Shown: piece by piece, positions 25,781-34,342 of the stretch | Numbering within the stretch: position 1 is the stretch's first letter | How the letters are laid out: the number at the start of each line of letters is the position of its first letter | Source of the DNA: Thiothrix sp. UBA5583 | Lineage (GTDB): Bacteria > Pseudomonadota > Gammaproteobacteria > Thiotrichales > Thiotrichaceae | Length of the DNA stretch: 64,000 bases | Direction: 5' to 3' | Assembly: GCA_002425225.1 (NCBI GenBank) | Contig: DILV01000023.1 | Coordinates: 62,001-126,000 of the forward strand | The notes under the pieces: model-generated | Told to the model about the DNA's origin: nothing | Database searches by the model: none | The model's input: only the letters and a program-made list of their open reading frames with translations | Program-made: the position numbers and the translations under genes

Positions 25781-26428
25781 TTACAACGCTTGCCGAAACG
25801 TCAGGTTGAGACGCTCTTCACCCAACAACGGATGTTGCCCCGACTTGAGTGGCGCAATACCGTGGAACACCAACCGCGCTTCCCCACCCCACACCACCAC
25901 ATCGCCGTGCAGCAATGGCACTTTCACCGCCTTGTCACTGCGCTGCAAACCGCCCCACAAAAATGTCGCTGGCAAACCCAACGACACCGACACAATCGGC
26001 GCAGTCAGGTCGCGTTCGTCCCGATCCTGATGCAGTGCCATTTTCGCCCCCACCGGATAGCGGTTGATCAGGCAAGCATCCGGTGGGAAACCGGGGAAAC
26101 CTGCCGCCAGTGCTGCGGCTTGCGCCAAACTACGGAAATCTGCTGGCATCGCAGGCCACGCTTGCCCACTCAGCGGGTCAGTGCTGCTGTAGCGGTAGCC
26201 TTTGCAGTCGGTGATCCAACCCGCCGTGCCGCAATTGGTCATCGCCACCGACATCGTATGGCCGCCGGGCGTTTGCATCCGACGAAACGGGGCTTGCGCA
26301 GCAATAGCACGGATGCCTGCCAGCAAGCTGTCGGTGTGGGCGATGGCGTATTGGCGCAATACCAGTGCACCGGGGCTTAAAGGTTCAGTCCACGGTTCGG
26401 GCGGGGTGTTGAAAAGGTCGAGGTTCAT
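25781..26428 (-). CDS. alkB: AlkB-type DNA repair dioxygenase
   Basis: 215 residues, full length. AlkB removes methyl groups from 1-methyladenine and 3-methylcytosine with Fe(II) and 2-oxoglutarate. The iron ligands are His133-x-Asp135 (ALHQDRDE) and His189 (LVFHGI); the 2-oxoglutarate arginine lies in ERLNLTFR at the end. PGGHTMSVAMTNCG is a family block. It is last in a minus-strand run of defence-like genes. Alkylation by aldehyde-related metabolism is one possible reason for its presence, but AlkB is widespread. Confidence 0.94.
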   Translation of the reverse strand: MNLDLFNTPPEPWTEPLSPGALVLRQYAIAHTDSLLAGIRAIAAQAPFRRMQTPGGHTMSVAMTNCGTAGWITDCKGYRYSSTDPLSGQAWPAMPADFRSLAQAAALAAGFPGFPPDACLINRYPVGAKMALHQDRDERDLTAPIVSVSLGLPATFLWGGLQRSDKAVKVPLLHGDVVVWGGEARLVFHGIAPLKSGQHPLLGEERLNLTFRQAL

Positions 26429-26443
26429 GGCAGAAGTAAATGC

Positions 26444-27139
26444 CTACGGAATTTCCCGCATGATACGCAACACCCGTTCATCCATGCACGAACGCATGAA
26501 GGCATTCATCGCGGTTTCATCGCCGGATGCATAAAACGCCAGCATCAGCATATTGAACTCCAGTTGGCGTTTGGCGGGCAGATTGATCGCGGGGTAGCCG
26601 TGCTGGAGCAAATGCCCGTTCATCATGAAACGCCCCATCCGCTTGTTCACGTCATAGAAAAACTGGCAACGCGCCATCGTCAGGAAAATGTGGATGGCTT
26701 GGTCGTAAATGTCGTCGATGTGGGCAAGGTCGGCAATCATTGCCTCGAAACGGGCGGGCAATTCGGCGACGGGGGGAGGCAGATAATCTGTCCCAGCAAT
26801 CAGGACGCCGCCGGAGCGGAAACGTCCCCATTCCAGGGCTTCTTCTTTCCCGGCTGCGGCATGAAGTTTACAAGCGATTTCCGCCGAAACAGTGAATTCG
26901 CCGCATTCCAGCCAGCCGAACAACAACCGCCATGCATTGCCTTGGTTGACGGTGACTTGCTGGTCGGAAAGTTTGTGTCCGCCCACGGTGATGCCATCCA
27001 GCAGGGTTTGTACTTCCGGCAGGGTCATGTTGATGCCTTCCAGATTGACTGCATCGCAGACGAATTCGCTGAGTTGGCGCTTTGCCAGCATCAGGGCGGT
27101 GGCGGGGTTGGGGGGCATTTGCCAGTGGGTGTCGTGCAT
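26444..27139 (-). CDS. Fic/DOC-like protein with degenerate catalytic motif
   Basis: 231 residues. A Fic-type fold is suggested by the N-terminal EGINMTLPEVQTLLDG, which resembles the inhibitory-helix region of class II Fic proteins, and by QFFYDVNKRMGRF (159-171), which aligns with HPFxDGNKRxGR. The catalytic histidine is replaced by Gln159 and the Gly before Asn by Val164, so AMP transfer by the standard mechanism is unlikely. The Ser of the inhibitory motif is also missing. It may be an inactivated enzyme or have another chemistry. It lies 15 bp upstream of alkB. Confidence 0.7.
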   Translation of the reverse strand: MHDTHWQMPPNPATALMLAKRQLSEFVCDAVNLEGINMTLPEVQTLLDGITVGGHKLSDQQVTVNQGNAWRLLFGWLECGEFTVSAEIACKLHAAAGKEEALEWGRFRSGGVLIAGTDYLPPPVAELPARFEAMIADLAHIDDIYDQAIHIFLTMARCQFFYDVNKRMGRFMMNGHLLQHGYPAINLPAKRQLEFNMLMLAFYASGDETAMNAFMRSCMDERVLRIMREIP

Positions 27140-27153
27140 GATTACCGTACCTG

Positions 27154-27441
27154 TCAGGGTTTTGCTTCCGCAGCAAACAGTTGGTCAAGATGGCTGTTGC
27201 CCGTCACAGCCAACACCTTTTTGCGCACTACGTCATCCCCGATATTGAGCCGGAAATAATGCTCCTTGCCATCGGCTGCCTTTTGTTTACGCACCAGTTG
27301 GATGCGGTCAAATTTCACCTTATCCGCGCCACGGTCAGAATGGGTGCACGAATAATCCATGTGCAGACCGTTATCCAGCAAACGCCCTCTTTGCTGGAAA
27401 TGGCACTCAATGTCGTCGCTGATATAAAAAAGGCAATGCAC
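27154..27441 (-). CDS. Unknown small protein
   Basis: 95 residues, not recognised. It has a hydrophobic start (MHCLFYISDD), two cysteines in the first third and an alternating charged beta-like central region. It sits in an operon-like run, 14 bp from the Fic-like gene and 19 bp from the broken HNH gene. No signal peptide or membrane segment is evident. Confidence 0.45.
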   Translation of the reverse strand: MHCLFYISDDIECHFQQRGRLLDNGLHMDYSCTHSDRGADKVKFDRIQLVRKQKAADGKEHYFRLNIGDDVVRKKVLAVTGNSHLDQLFAAEAKP

Positions 27442-27460
27442 GAGTAAATTACTCCTGAAA

Positions 27461-28401
27461 TTACTGAATAAAACGATTTCTGTTATGCCAATCTAAAAAA
27501 TCAGGATTAGGGCGCAAATTCGGAGCTTCAGGAATGGAGGCGAGTTTACAGCCTTGTAAACGATAATACGCTTTTCCATTGAAATAGGACTCTTTAATTC
27601 TTGAACTAATTTTTATGGTCAAGTCGGGCTTTACAGTCACTAATCCTGAGTCAAATAGCTTATGGAAATCAGCTCTTAATAGTAGTCCATTTGAAATATC
27701 GTGAGTGCCACTTTGAGAGTATGGGACAATATGTGCTGCTTCTAAAACAGGCAATGTGCTTTCTCCTGTGATGGCGCAGCGTCGTTTATAAGCATCAGTT
27801 ACTAACAGCCTAAATGACCCTTGCCCGATCCTTGGTTTTGTAAGATATGGATTTCCATACTTCAGAACATTGCTTTCTTCGATTCTTGAATTATCAGGCT
27901 TATATGCATAATTCTTAAAAACATCATCTTCATTCAGATTTTTTTGGACGTTATTCCATAAAACGAGGCCATCATTCTTTTCGGTATCATACATTTTCCC
28001 CCGGACAATGTTTGAGGAAAATGAATCAGGTGTCTCTATCTGTTGATTTTTTAAAAAAAGAATGGACTAGCTAATATGGTGCAGCCAATCAAGTTATCGG
28101 TCTTATTCTCCTGTTGGAGTGGTGATAGTAGATTTAACAGACCAGTGAGAGAATTTGCGCCATTTTTTTCTCCAAACAAATCCCATGCAACTGAAATAGG
28201 TAATGTGCTGTAAGTCACAAAAAAGCCACCGCCAGCAATATAGTTATTGGGTTTCTTTAGTTTAAATAAGAAAGGCATTCCTGAAGGGGCATTTTTGAAT
28301 GGTGGTGTAGCACTAGGTTGCCAAAAATTAACCTCATCAGGCTTATTAGCCTGCTGGAAATTAAACCATGAGTTATCTGTAACGCCAACCCAGAACTTCA
28401 T
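27461..28401 (-). pseudogene. PUA/EVE-like plus HNH restriction endonuclease, frameshifted
   Basis: Two minus-strand fragments form one protein. The 5' part (28401-28051) starts MKFWVGVTDNSWFNF and has FLFKLKKPNNYIAGGGFF, an N-terminal PUA/EVE-like domain as in modification-dependent EVE-HNH nucleases. The 3' part (27994-27461) has the HNH core CAITGE...LEAAHIVPYSQSGTHDISNGLLL. They are separated at a homopolymer (plus-strand T6A7, 28047-28059). A one-base shift there restores PFFFLKNQQIETP through NIVRGKMYD, continuous with both parts. It may be a real inactivation or a sequencing error in a poly-T run. The region is AT-richer than its neighbours. It overlaps the methylase remnant upstream by ATGA. 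Confidence 0.78.
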
Positions 28402-28670
28402 GCCCTTTCCCCTTGTATCATGTGTTCCACCTGCAACCTCTTGTGTTGGTAGGTGTTCAGCCGCTTATCAAGCTCCAATTGTAAGTTAACGAACAAACCA
28501 TTACCCGCCTTGCGGACACGCGCCGAATACACTGGGGTCAGTTCCGGCAAATGGTCTTCAAACACCAGTCCGAACTTCTTTTCCTTGGTGATGCGCCCCA
28601 TTTCCAGCCGCAACCGCTCCCGCAGGGTCTTGTCTTCAATTTGTGCAATCAGGTCGTCGATAGCTGCCAC
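28398..28670 (-). pseudogene. N-terminal remnant of a DNA methyltransferase
   Basis: 90 residues starting at a GTG with AAGGAA upstream. AAIDDLIAQIEDKTLRERL and EKKFGLVFEDHLPE match the N-terminus of large site-specific DNA methyltransferases of type II/III systems. No catalytic motifs (DPPY, FxGxG) follow, and the last 40 residues do not fit that family. It is therefore likely a deletion remnant of a restriction-modification gene. An in-frame stop lies 13 codons upstream of the GTG. Confidence 0.6.
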
Positions 28671-28804
28671 GCGAATCTGTTCCTTTTCATCTAGATGATT
28701 GATTTTTCAAGGTAATAAAAACCAATGCAGGGCTTGTCGTGTTGGGAGTCAGTATAGCCTAAAGGTGAGTGGGTAGCATCTGCGCGGCTGCCCCCTATTC
28801 TCCC

Positions 28805-30043
28805 CTAATTCACTATTTCCTCGCCCCCCGCCATCATCCCCAACGGCACTGCCCATAACTTCACCCCGTCACATTCCCCAAACGGCAACACCCGCTCCCC
28901 CGCATACAACACAATCCCCTGTACCACCCGCCCCGGATTCTGCCCAATAAAGTAGCTGATATGCCGGAAATCCGCCGGGGTCACGCTATGCGCCGCCTTC
29001 ACTTCCAGCAACACCAACCCTTTGCCGTTATCCAGCACGAAGTCGATTTCCTTGCCATCGCTAGTGCGGTAAAAGCTCAAATCCACTGGCTGCGCCGCGT
29101 AAGTATTCGCCTTCACCAATTCACTCAGCACAAACGTTTCATACACCGCCCCGCGCTGGCTGGATTGTTGTAAATCTTCCGCGCTACTGAGCTTGAGCAA
29201 ATGGCACAAAATGCCGCTATCGAGCATGAACACCTTGGGCATTTTCACCAGCCGTTTCGCCGCATTGTTAAACCACGGTTTGAGCAGGGCAATCTGGTAG
29301 GTGTTTTTGAGGATGCCGAGGTAATTATCCAGCGTTTTATTGTCAAGCTGGCAATCCCGCGCCAGATCAGCCTTGTTGAGCAGATTGGCACTGCGCAACG
29401 CCAACGACAGGTACAAACGCATGAAACTATCGAGATTGCGGATATTGCCCATGTCGTGCAAATCACGCTCAATGTAGGTGCGAATATAGGAACTGAACCA
29501 CAACATGCGCGTTTTAGCGTGTTCAATCGCCTGCACTTCGGGAAACCCACCCTTGAGCAAATGCGGCACAATATCCGCCACCTCTGCTACTGCCGGAAAT
29601 GCCGTACCGGAAAACACCTGGTCGATGAAATTGAAACGGCTCCCGTACAACTCGCTGAGGTTGAAAGCATACAAATCCACAATCCCAATCCGCCCTGCCA
29701 GCGAATCTGAAATATCGCGGAAGCCCTGCAAACTGCTCGAACCCGTCAGCACAAACCGTCCCGGCGTGCGGTCAAGGTCAATCTGTTCCTTGATGGCAAC
29801 GAACAGCCCCGGCACACGCTGCACCTCATCAATCACCACTGGCTTGGGCAGACTGAGCACAAACCCTTTCGGGTCGGCCTTGGCACTTTGGTAAGTGGCG
29901 ATGTCATCCAGCGTGACGTAGTGTTCAATCCCCAACTGCAAGGCCAGCGTAGATTTGCCCACTTGCCGAGCGCCTGTGATCAGCAGAGATGGGAAATGCG
30001 CGAGATAGGCTTGTACGTCAGCGGCGATATGGCGGTTTAGCAT
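28805..30043 (-). CDS. AAA-type ATPase with DUF4143 nuclease-like domain
   Basis: 412 residues. The N-terminal ATPase has Walker A GARQVGKST (about 24-32), Walker B VVIDEVQR and the sensor LTGSSSLQ. The C-terminal DUF4143 part has DFVLDNGKGLVLLEVKAA, with the spacing of a PD-(D/E)xK nuclease. These proteins are common, often near mobile or toxin genes, and have no settled role. A second member lies at 39977-41206, only moderately similar. It is divergent from the alcohol dehydrogenase. Confidence 0.85.
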   Translation of the reverse strand: MLNRHIAADVQAYLAHFPSLLITGARQVGKSTLALQLGIEHYVTLDDIATYQSAKADPKGFVLSLPKPVVIDEVQRVPGLFVAIKEQIDLDRTPGRFVLTGSSSLQGFRDISDSLAGRIGIVDLYAFNLSELYGSRFNFIDQVFSGTAFPAVAEVADIVPHLLKGGFPEVQAIEHAKTRMLWFSSYIRTYIERDLHDMGNIRNLDSFMRLYLSLALRSANLLNKADLARDCQLDNKTLDNYLGILKNTYQIALLKPWFNNAAKRLVKMPKVFMLDSGILCHLLKLSSAEDLQQSSQRGAVYETFVLSELVKANTYAAQPVDLSFYRTSDGKEIDFVLDNGKGLVLLEVKAAHSVTPADFRHISYFIGQNPGRVVQGIVLYAGERVLPFGECDGVKLWAVPLGMMAGGEEIVN

Positions 30044-30164
30044 TAGCTATTCCTGTAAATCTAAGGATTATAATCCATGAATTTACAGGAATAGCTGTTT
30101 ATCATGCAATGCCATTTCACAACTTCAGTCTTCTACTGATATGCCCAACTTCCTACCGCCCCGC

Positions 30165-30197
30165 CCAACCTTTTTCCAACCTGCTCTTAGTTAAGCT
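30165..30197 (+). promoter_or_regulatory. CCAACC direct-repeat promoter of the PQQ alcohol dehydrogenase operon
   Basis: CCAACC (30165-30170), five T, CCAACC (30176-30181), ten bases, TAAGCT (30192-30197). Start near 30204, an 80-base leader to the ATG at 30284. Confidence 0.75.
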
Positions 30198-30283
30198 GTT
30201 TTCCAGCACCCGCAAAGGCATTGGGAGGCGTTGCGGGTATTCCCCTGATAATTGGCTTGATAGCTGGAGAGGAGATTCCATTC

Positions 30284-32041
30284 ATGAAACAAGAGCATTC
30301 ATTCCGTCAATTCGTGCTGGCGCTGGCAGTCGGTACTGCCCTGAGTGCCACCACGGCATCCGCTGCCATCACCGACCAGGACATTGCCGATGATGCCAAA
30401 ACCACGGCTGATGTGGTCAGCTACGGCCTGGGCCTGCAAGGCCAGCGGTTCAGCCCGCTGGACAAACTCAACACCGATACCGTGAAAAACCTCACCCCAG
30501 CCTATGTGCTGTCTTACGGGGATGAAAAGCAGCGCGGTCAGGAAGCCCAGCCACTGGTGGCCAACGGCAAGATTTTCACTACCGCATCCTATTCGCGGGT
30601 GTTCGCGGTCGATGCCAAGACCGGCGAAGAGTTGTGGCAATACGACCACCGCCTGCCAGAAGGCATCATGCCGTGCTGTGACGTGGTAAACCGGGGCGGG
30701 GCGCTGTACGACAACCTGTTCATTTTCGCCACCCTCGACGCGCAACTGGTTGCCCTTGATCAGGAAACCGGCAAAGTGGTGTGGAAAGAAAAAATGGAAG
30801 ACTTCAAGGCTGGTTATTCCAACACCGCCGCGCCAATCGTGGTCAAAGGCAAGGTCATTACCGGCGTTTCCGGCGGTGAATTCGGTATCGTCGGCAAGGT
30901 CGAAGCCCGCGACGCCAAGACCGGCAAACTGGTGTGGTCACGCCCAACGGTGGAAGGTCACATGGGGACGCTGGATGGTAAAGACAACGGCATTACCGGT
31001 GAAACCAACAAATCCTGGCCGGGTGACTTGTGGAAAACCGGCGGGGCAGCCACATGGTTAGGCGGTACTTACGACGCGGAAACCGATTCCCTGTTCTTTG
31101 GGACAGGCAACCCCTCACCCTGGAACTCACACCTGCGCCCAGGTGACAACTTGTATTCATCTTCCGTACTGGCAATCAACCCCGATGACGGCAAAATTAA
31201 GTGGCACTACCAGTGGACACCGCACGACGGCTGGGACTTCGATGGTGTCAACGAATTCATTCCATTTGACCTGAAGAAAGAAGATGGCACAGTCATCAAA
31301 GCCGGTGGTCATGCTGACCGTAACGGCTTCTTCTATGTACTGGATCGCACCAATGGCAAGTTGATCAATGCCACGCCTTTCGTCAACCAGATTACCTGGG
31401 CAAAAGGCATTGACCTGAAAACCGGTCGCCCGGAATACATTGACGACAACCGCCCCGGCAAACCCGGCGAGGGAGCTGACAAAGGCACCTCGGTATTCTC
31501 CGCGCCCTCCTTCTTAGGCGGTAAAAACTGGATGCCAATGGCGTACAACCCGAACACTGAATTGTTCTACGTACCAGCCAACGAATGGGGCATGGACATC
31601 TGGAACGAGCCGATCAGCTACAAAAAAGGCGCGGCTTACTTGGGGGCGGGTTTCACCATCAAGCCATTGAACGAAGATTACATCGGCGCATTGCGTGCGG
31701 TTGACCCGAAAACCGGCAAGATCGTCTGGGAAGCCAAAAACAAAGCGCCGTTGTGGGGTGGTGTACTCACGACCGCAGGCAACCTGGTGTTCACCGGCAC
31801 ACCGGAAGGCTACCTCAAGGCGTTTGATGCCAAAACCGGGGCAGAACTGTGGAAGTTCCAGACCGGTTCTGGTGTGGTCGGCATCCCAGTGACATGGGAA
31901 CAAGACGGTGAACAGTTTGTTGCCGTACCGTCCGGCTGGGGCGGTGCAGTGCCGTTGTGGGGTGGTGAAGTGGCGAAGAGTGTCAAGCACCTCAATCAGG
32001 GTGGCAGCCTGTGGGTATTCAAACTGCCGAAAACATCCTAA
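30284..32041 (+). CDS. pedH: PQQ-dependent alcohol dehydrogenase, lanthanide type (PedH/ExaA-like)
   Basis: 585 residues with a signal peptide (cleavage near ASA-AI). It oxidises alcohols to aldehydes in the periplasm. The sequence follows ExaA/PedE quinoprotein ethanol dehydrogenases closely: [14 protein letters not shown], the vicinal disulfide C131-C132 in PCCDVVNRG, and [17 protein letters not shown] near the end. In WDFDGVNE the catalytic D318 is followed two residues later by D320. Calcium enzymes have Ser or Ala there; the extra Asp marks lanthanide-dependent enzymes such as PedH, ExaF and XoxF. Lanthanide use is therefore a residue-based inference. ATG 30284 follows GGAGAGGAGA. Confidence 0.93.
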   Translation: MKQEHSFRQFVLALAVGTALSATTASAAITDQDIADDAKTTADVVSYGLGLQGQRFSPLDKLNTDTVKNLTPAYVLSYGDEKQRGQEAQPLVANGKIFTTASYSRVFAVDAKTGEELWQYDHRLPEGIMPCCDVVNRGGALYDNLFIFATLDAQLVALDQETGKVVWKEKMEDFKAGYSNTAAPIVVKGKVITGVSGGEFGIVGKVEARDAKTGKLVWSRPTVEGHMGTLDGKDNGITGETNKSWPGDLWKTGGAATWLGGTYDAETDSLFFGTGNPSPWNSHLRPGDNLYSSSVLAINPDDGKIKWHYQWTPHDGWDFDGVNEFIPFDLKKEDGTVIKAGGHADRNGFFYVLDRTNGKLINATPFVNQITWAKGIDLKTGRPEYIDDNRPGKPGEGADKGTSVFSAPSFLGGKNWMPMAYNPNTELFYVPANEWGMDIWNEPISYKKGAAYLGAGFTIKPLNEDYIGALRAVDPKTGKIVWEAKNKAPLWGGVLTTAGNLVFTGTPEGYLKAFDAKTGAELWKFQTGSGVVGIPVTWEQDGEQFVAVPSGWGGAVPLWGGEVAKSVKHLNQGGSLWVFKLPKTS

Positions 32042-32057
32042 TTCCCGCGTTTAGTGT

Positions 32058-32087
32058 GGTAACGGGGGAACTATCTGCCCCGTTACC
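32058..32087 (+). other. Intercistronic hairpin between alcohol dehydrogenase and cytochrome c
   Basis: Perfect 10-bp stem GGTAACGGGG (32058-32067) / CCCCGTTACC (32078-32087) with a ten-base loop and no T run. It may stabilise the upstream mRNA or attenuate read-through into the cytochrome gene. Confidence 0.6.
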
Positions 32088-32126
32088 CACCGAGTAAGGG
32101 GCTATTTTTGATCGAAGGTATGAGAT

Positions 32127-32639
32127 ATGCAAATCGTTAAACGTTCTGTATCTGTGGTAGTGGCGGCCTTGGGTTTGGTTGCCTGCGTGAATCTGTTTGC
32201 CCACGGTGATGTTACGCCACAAGCCATTGACATCAGTGGTTTGGAGCCGATTAAAGACAGTAAAGTCTGGCTGGATACCAACCCGTATTCCGGCAATGAA
32301 CGTGCGGTCGAAATTGGTCATGCGGCTTACGCCCAGAACTGTGCGCGTTGCCACGGAATTGATGCGGTTTCCGGCGGGATTGCCCCTGACTTGCGCGAAA
32401 CCCTGCCATTGGGCGCAGAAGGCGACGAGATTTTTAAAGAACGCATGGTTAACGGCGCGATCCGCAACGGCGTCACCTACATGCCCAAATTTGACGGGAT
32501 TGTCGCACAGGAAGGGCTGTGGTCGATCCGTGCTTGGCTGGAAACGGTGTCGGTAGACGCACCACCCAAAGATGCTAAAAAAGAAGATGCCAAACCCGAA
32601 GAAAAACAGGAAGAAACCAAGCCTGACGCGAAAAAGTGA
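32127..32639 (+). CDS. pedF: Cytochrome c-550 (PedF/ExaB-like)
   Basis: 170 residues with a signal peptide and one heme site CARCH (72-76). HGDVTPQAIDISGL, YSGNERAVEIGHAAYAQNC, SGGIAPDLR and a later YMPKFDG with the Met ligand match the PedF-type electron acceptor of quinoprotein ethanol dehydrogenases. The last 25 residues are a highly charged Lys/Glu/Asp/Pro tail not needed for heme binding. It follows the dehydrogenase directly and would take its electrons. Confidence 0.93.
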   Translation: MQIVKRSVSVVVAALGLVACVNLFAHGDVTPQAIDISGLEPIKDSKVWLDTNPYSGNERAVEIGHAAYAQNCARCHGIDAVSGGIAPDLRETLPLGAEGDEIFKERMVNGAIRNGVTYMPKFDGIVAQEGLWSIRAWLETVSVDAPPKDAKKEDAKPEEKQEETKPDAKK

Positions 32640-32701
32640 TATTTCTGCCTTGTACCGCTTGGGGAGAAGTGGTGCAGGGTTTTCCACGTAGAGGAGGACG
32701 T

Positions 32702-33589
32702 ATGAACGTAACAACCGTATTCGCCGCAGCATTCGCCTGCTGCCTATTGGCAAACCCAGCACACGCTGATCTGGAAAATGTCAAAACCAAAGGCACATTA
32801 AGTGCATCACTGTATAAAGATTTCCCACCGTATTCCTTCGTTAAGGATGGCAAGCAACAAGGTATTGACGTAGCGCTTGCCGAAGCCATCGCCCAAAAAC
32901 TCGGTGTCAAAAGCGAAGTGCGCCTCGTCACCCCCAGCGATGAAAAACTCGAAGATGACTTGCGCAATAATGTCTGGAAAGGGCATTACCTCGGCGGCGG
33001 TGTCACCGATATGATGCTGCACATGCCTTATGACAACGCTTATTCCGCCAAGGTAGATCAGGTCAAATTCATTGCCCCCTACCAACTGGAACAAGTGGTG
33101 TTTGCGTTTGATACCAATAAAGTCGGCAAGCAACCCACCCTAGCCAATTTCACCAGTGCAGCGATTGGGGCAGAAATCGACACCCTCAGCGATTTTTACC
33201 TGCTGGAAGCCATGCAAGGTAAAATCAGCAACAATGTGCGCCACTTCCCCAACCTAACCTTGGCAGTCGAAGCCCTCAAAAAAGGTGACATTGCCGGAAT
33301 CATGGGGCCACGCGGTGAGCTAGAAGGCATATTGGCAGAACGTCCCGAACATATTCAGATTCAACGCCTCATTACCCCCGGTTTAGCGCGGGATAGCTGG
33401 GCAATGGGTGTAGCGGTCAAAGCCGAATACGCCGACCTTGCTACGGCTATCGACAATGCAATGGCAGAACTGGTCAGAGACGGCACAGTGAAACAGATTT
33501 TCGAGCAGCACAAACTGACTTACGCACCGCCCGCTGTTCCACCGACGGCGACCACCACAACCCCTGCGGCAACCACGGCGCAGAAGTGA
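32702..33589 (+). CDS. Quinoprotein dehydrogenase-associated substrate-binding protein (XoxJ/MxaJ-like)
   Basis: 295 residues with a signal peptide (cleavage near AHA-DL). It has the bacterial family 3 solute-binding fold (GTLSASLYKDFPPYSFV, GIDVALAEAIAQKLG). Such proteins accompany PQQ alcohol dehydrogenases as MxaJ/XoxJ and are thought to help activate or assemble the apo-enzyme rather than to import nutrients. ATG 32702 follows AGAGGAGGACGT. No transporter gene of the matching type is adjacent. Confidence 0.88.
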   Translation: MNVTTVFAAAFACCLLANPAHADLENVKTKGTLSASLYKDFPPYSFVKDGKQQGIDVALAEAIAQKLGVKSEVRLVTPSDEKLEDDLRNNVWKGHYLGGGVTDMMLHMPYDNAYSAKVDQVKFIAPYQLEQVVFAFDTNKVGKQPTLANFTSAAIGAEIDTLSDFYLLEAMQGKISNNVRHFPNLTLAVEALKKGDIAGIMGPRGELEGILAERPEHIQIQRLITPGLARDSWAMGVAVKAEYADLATAIDNAMAELVRDGTVKQIFEQHKLTYAPPAVPPTATTTTPAATTAQK

Positions 33590-33595
33590 GGCTTT

Positions 33596-34342
33596 ATGTT
33601 CCGGCATGGCAGATGGTTATTACTCTGCCTGCTCTGTCAATCGGCAGGCGCAGCAGAACCTGACCCGCTCAATTCCCCGCAATGGGGAGCGATGCATTCG
33701 CGCTTCCTTAAGAGTGAGCCGTATGTATTCGATGATAACGTGAAAGTGGATGCTCCGGCAGATGCCGAGGATTCGCTGAATGTGCCGGTTGCGTTCGATG
33801 CTAGCGCCTTAAGCGGTATTCAGGAAATCGTGGTGGTATCGGACTTAAACCCACTGCCCCACGTTCTCAATTTCCGCCCCAAAACCGTCCCCGCGAGTCT
33901 GGCATTTCGCATGAAACTGCAACAAGGCAGCCCCATCCGCGTCGCGGCAAAAACCGCTGATGGGGTGTGGCATGTGGGGAGCACTTACGTCAATGCGGCG
34001 GGTGGCGGCTGTACATTACCCAGCGTTGGCACCTCATCCGGTGACTGGAGCAAAACACTGGGGCAGGTCTCCGCGAATGTGTGGGAACGGGCAGAAAACA
34101 ACCGTTTGCGCATTCGTGTCATGCACCCGATGGATACCGGCTTGGCAAGCGGCATTCCCGATTTTTATATCGAAAACCTTAACGTCAAAGATGCCCAAGG
34201 CAATCTGCTGGCAGAGCTGGATCTGTACGAACCCATCAGCGAAAACCCCATGCTGAGTTTGGATGTCGGCAAAGTCACCACCTTCAAACTGGAAGGGCGC
34301 GACAACAACGGCAACAAGATTGCAGCGGAGGTAGCACGATGA
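33596..34342 (+). CDS. Quinoprotein-associated SoxYZ-like carrier
   Basis: 248 residues, with an N-terminal signal peptide. The N-terminal half resembles SoxY and the C-terminal half SoxZ (VMHPMDTGLASG). SoxY carries sulfur on a Cys near a GGCGG end; here a Gly-rich GGGC with Cys139 lies internally between the two halves, as in the quinoprotein-associated SoxYZ-like family. Role unknown; a relay in dehydrogenase maturation is suggested by constant neighbourhood. Its stop overlaps the next start (ATGA). Confidence 0.88.
   Translation: MFRHGRWLLLCLLCQSAGAAEPDPLNSPQWGAMHSRFLKSEPYVFDDNVKVDAPADAEDSLNVPVAFDASALSGIQEIVVVSDLNPLPHVLNFRPKTVPASLAFRMKLQQGSPIRVAAKTADGVWHVGSTYVNAAGGGCTLPSVGTSSGDWSKTLGQVSANVWERAENNRLRIRVMHPMDTGLASGIPDFYIENLNVKDAQGNLLAELDLYEPISENPMLSLDVGKVTTFKLEGRDNNGNKIAAEVAR

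Noticed and set aside
30145-30157. CCAACT and CCTACC upstream of the alcohol dehydrogenase repeats
   Set aside because: They are not in the 11-bp phase of the 30165/30176 pair.
30284-32041. Calling the alcohol dehydrogenase XoxF
   Set aside because: The lanthanide Asp is shared, but [19 protein letters not shown] and the PedF-type cytochrome place it with ethanol-type (ExaA/PedH) enzymes.
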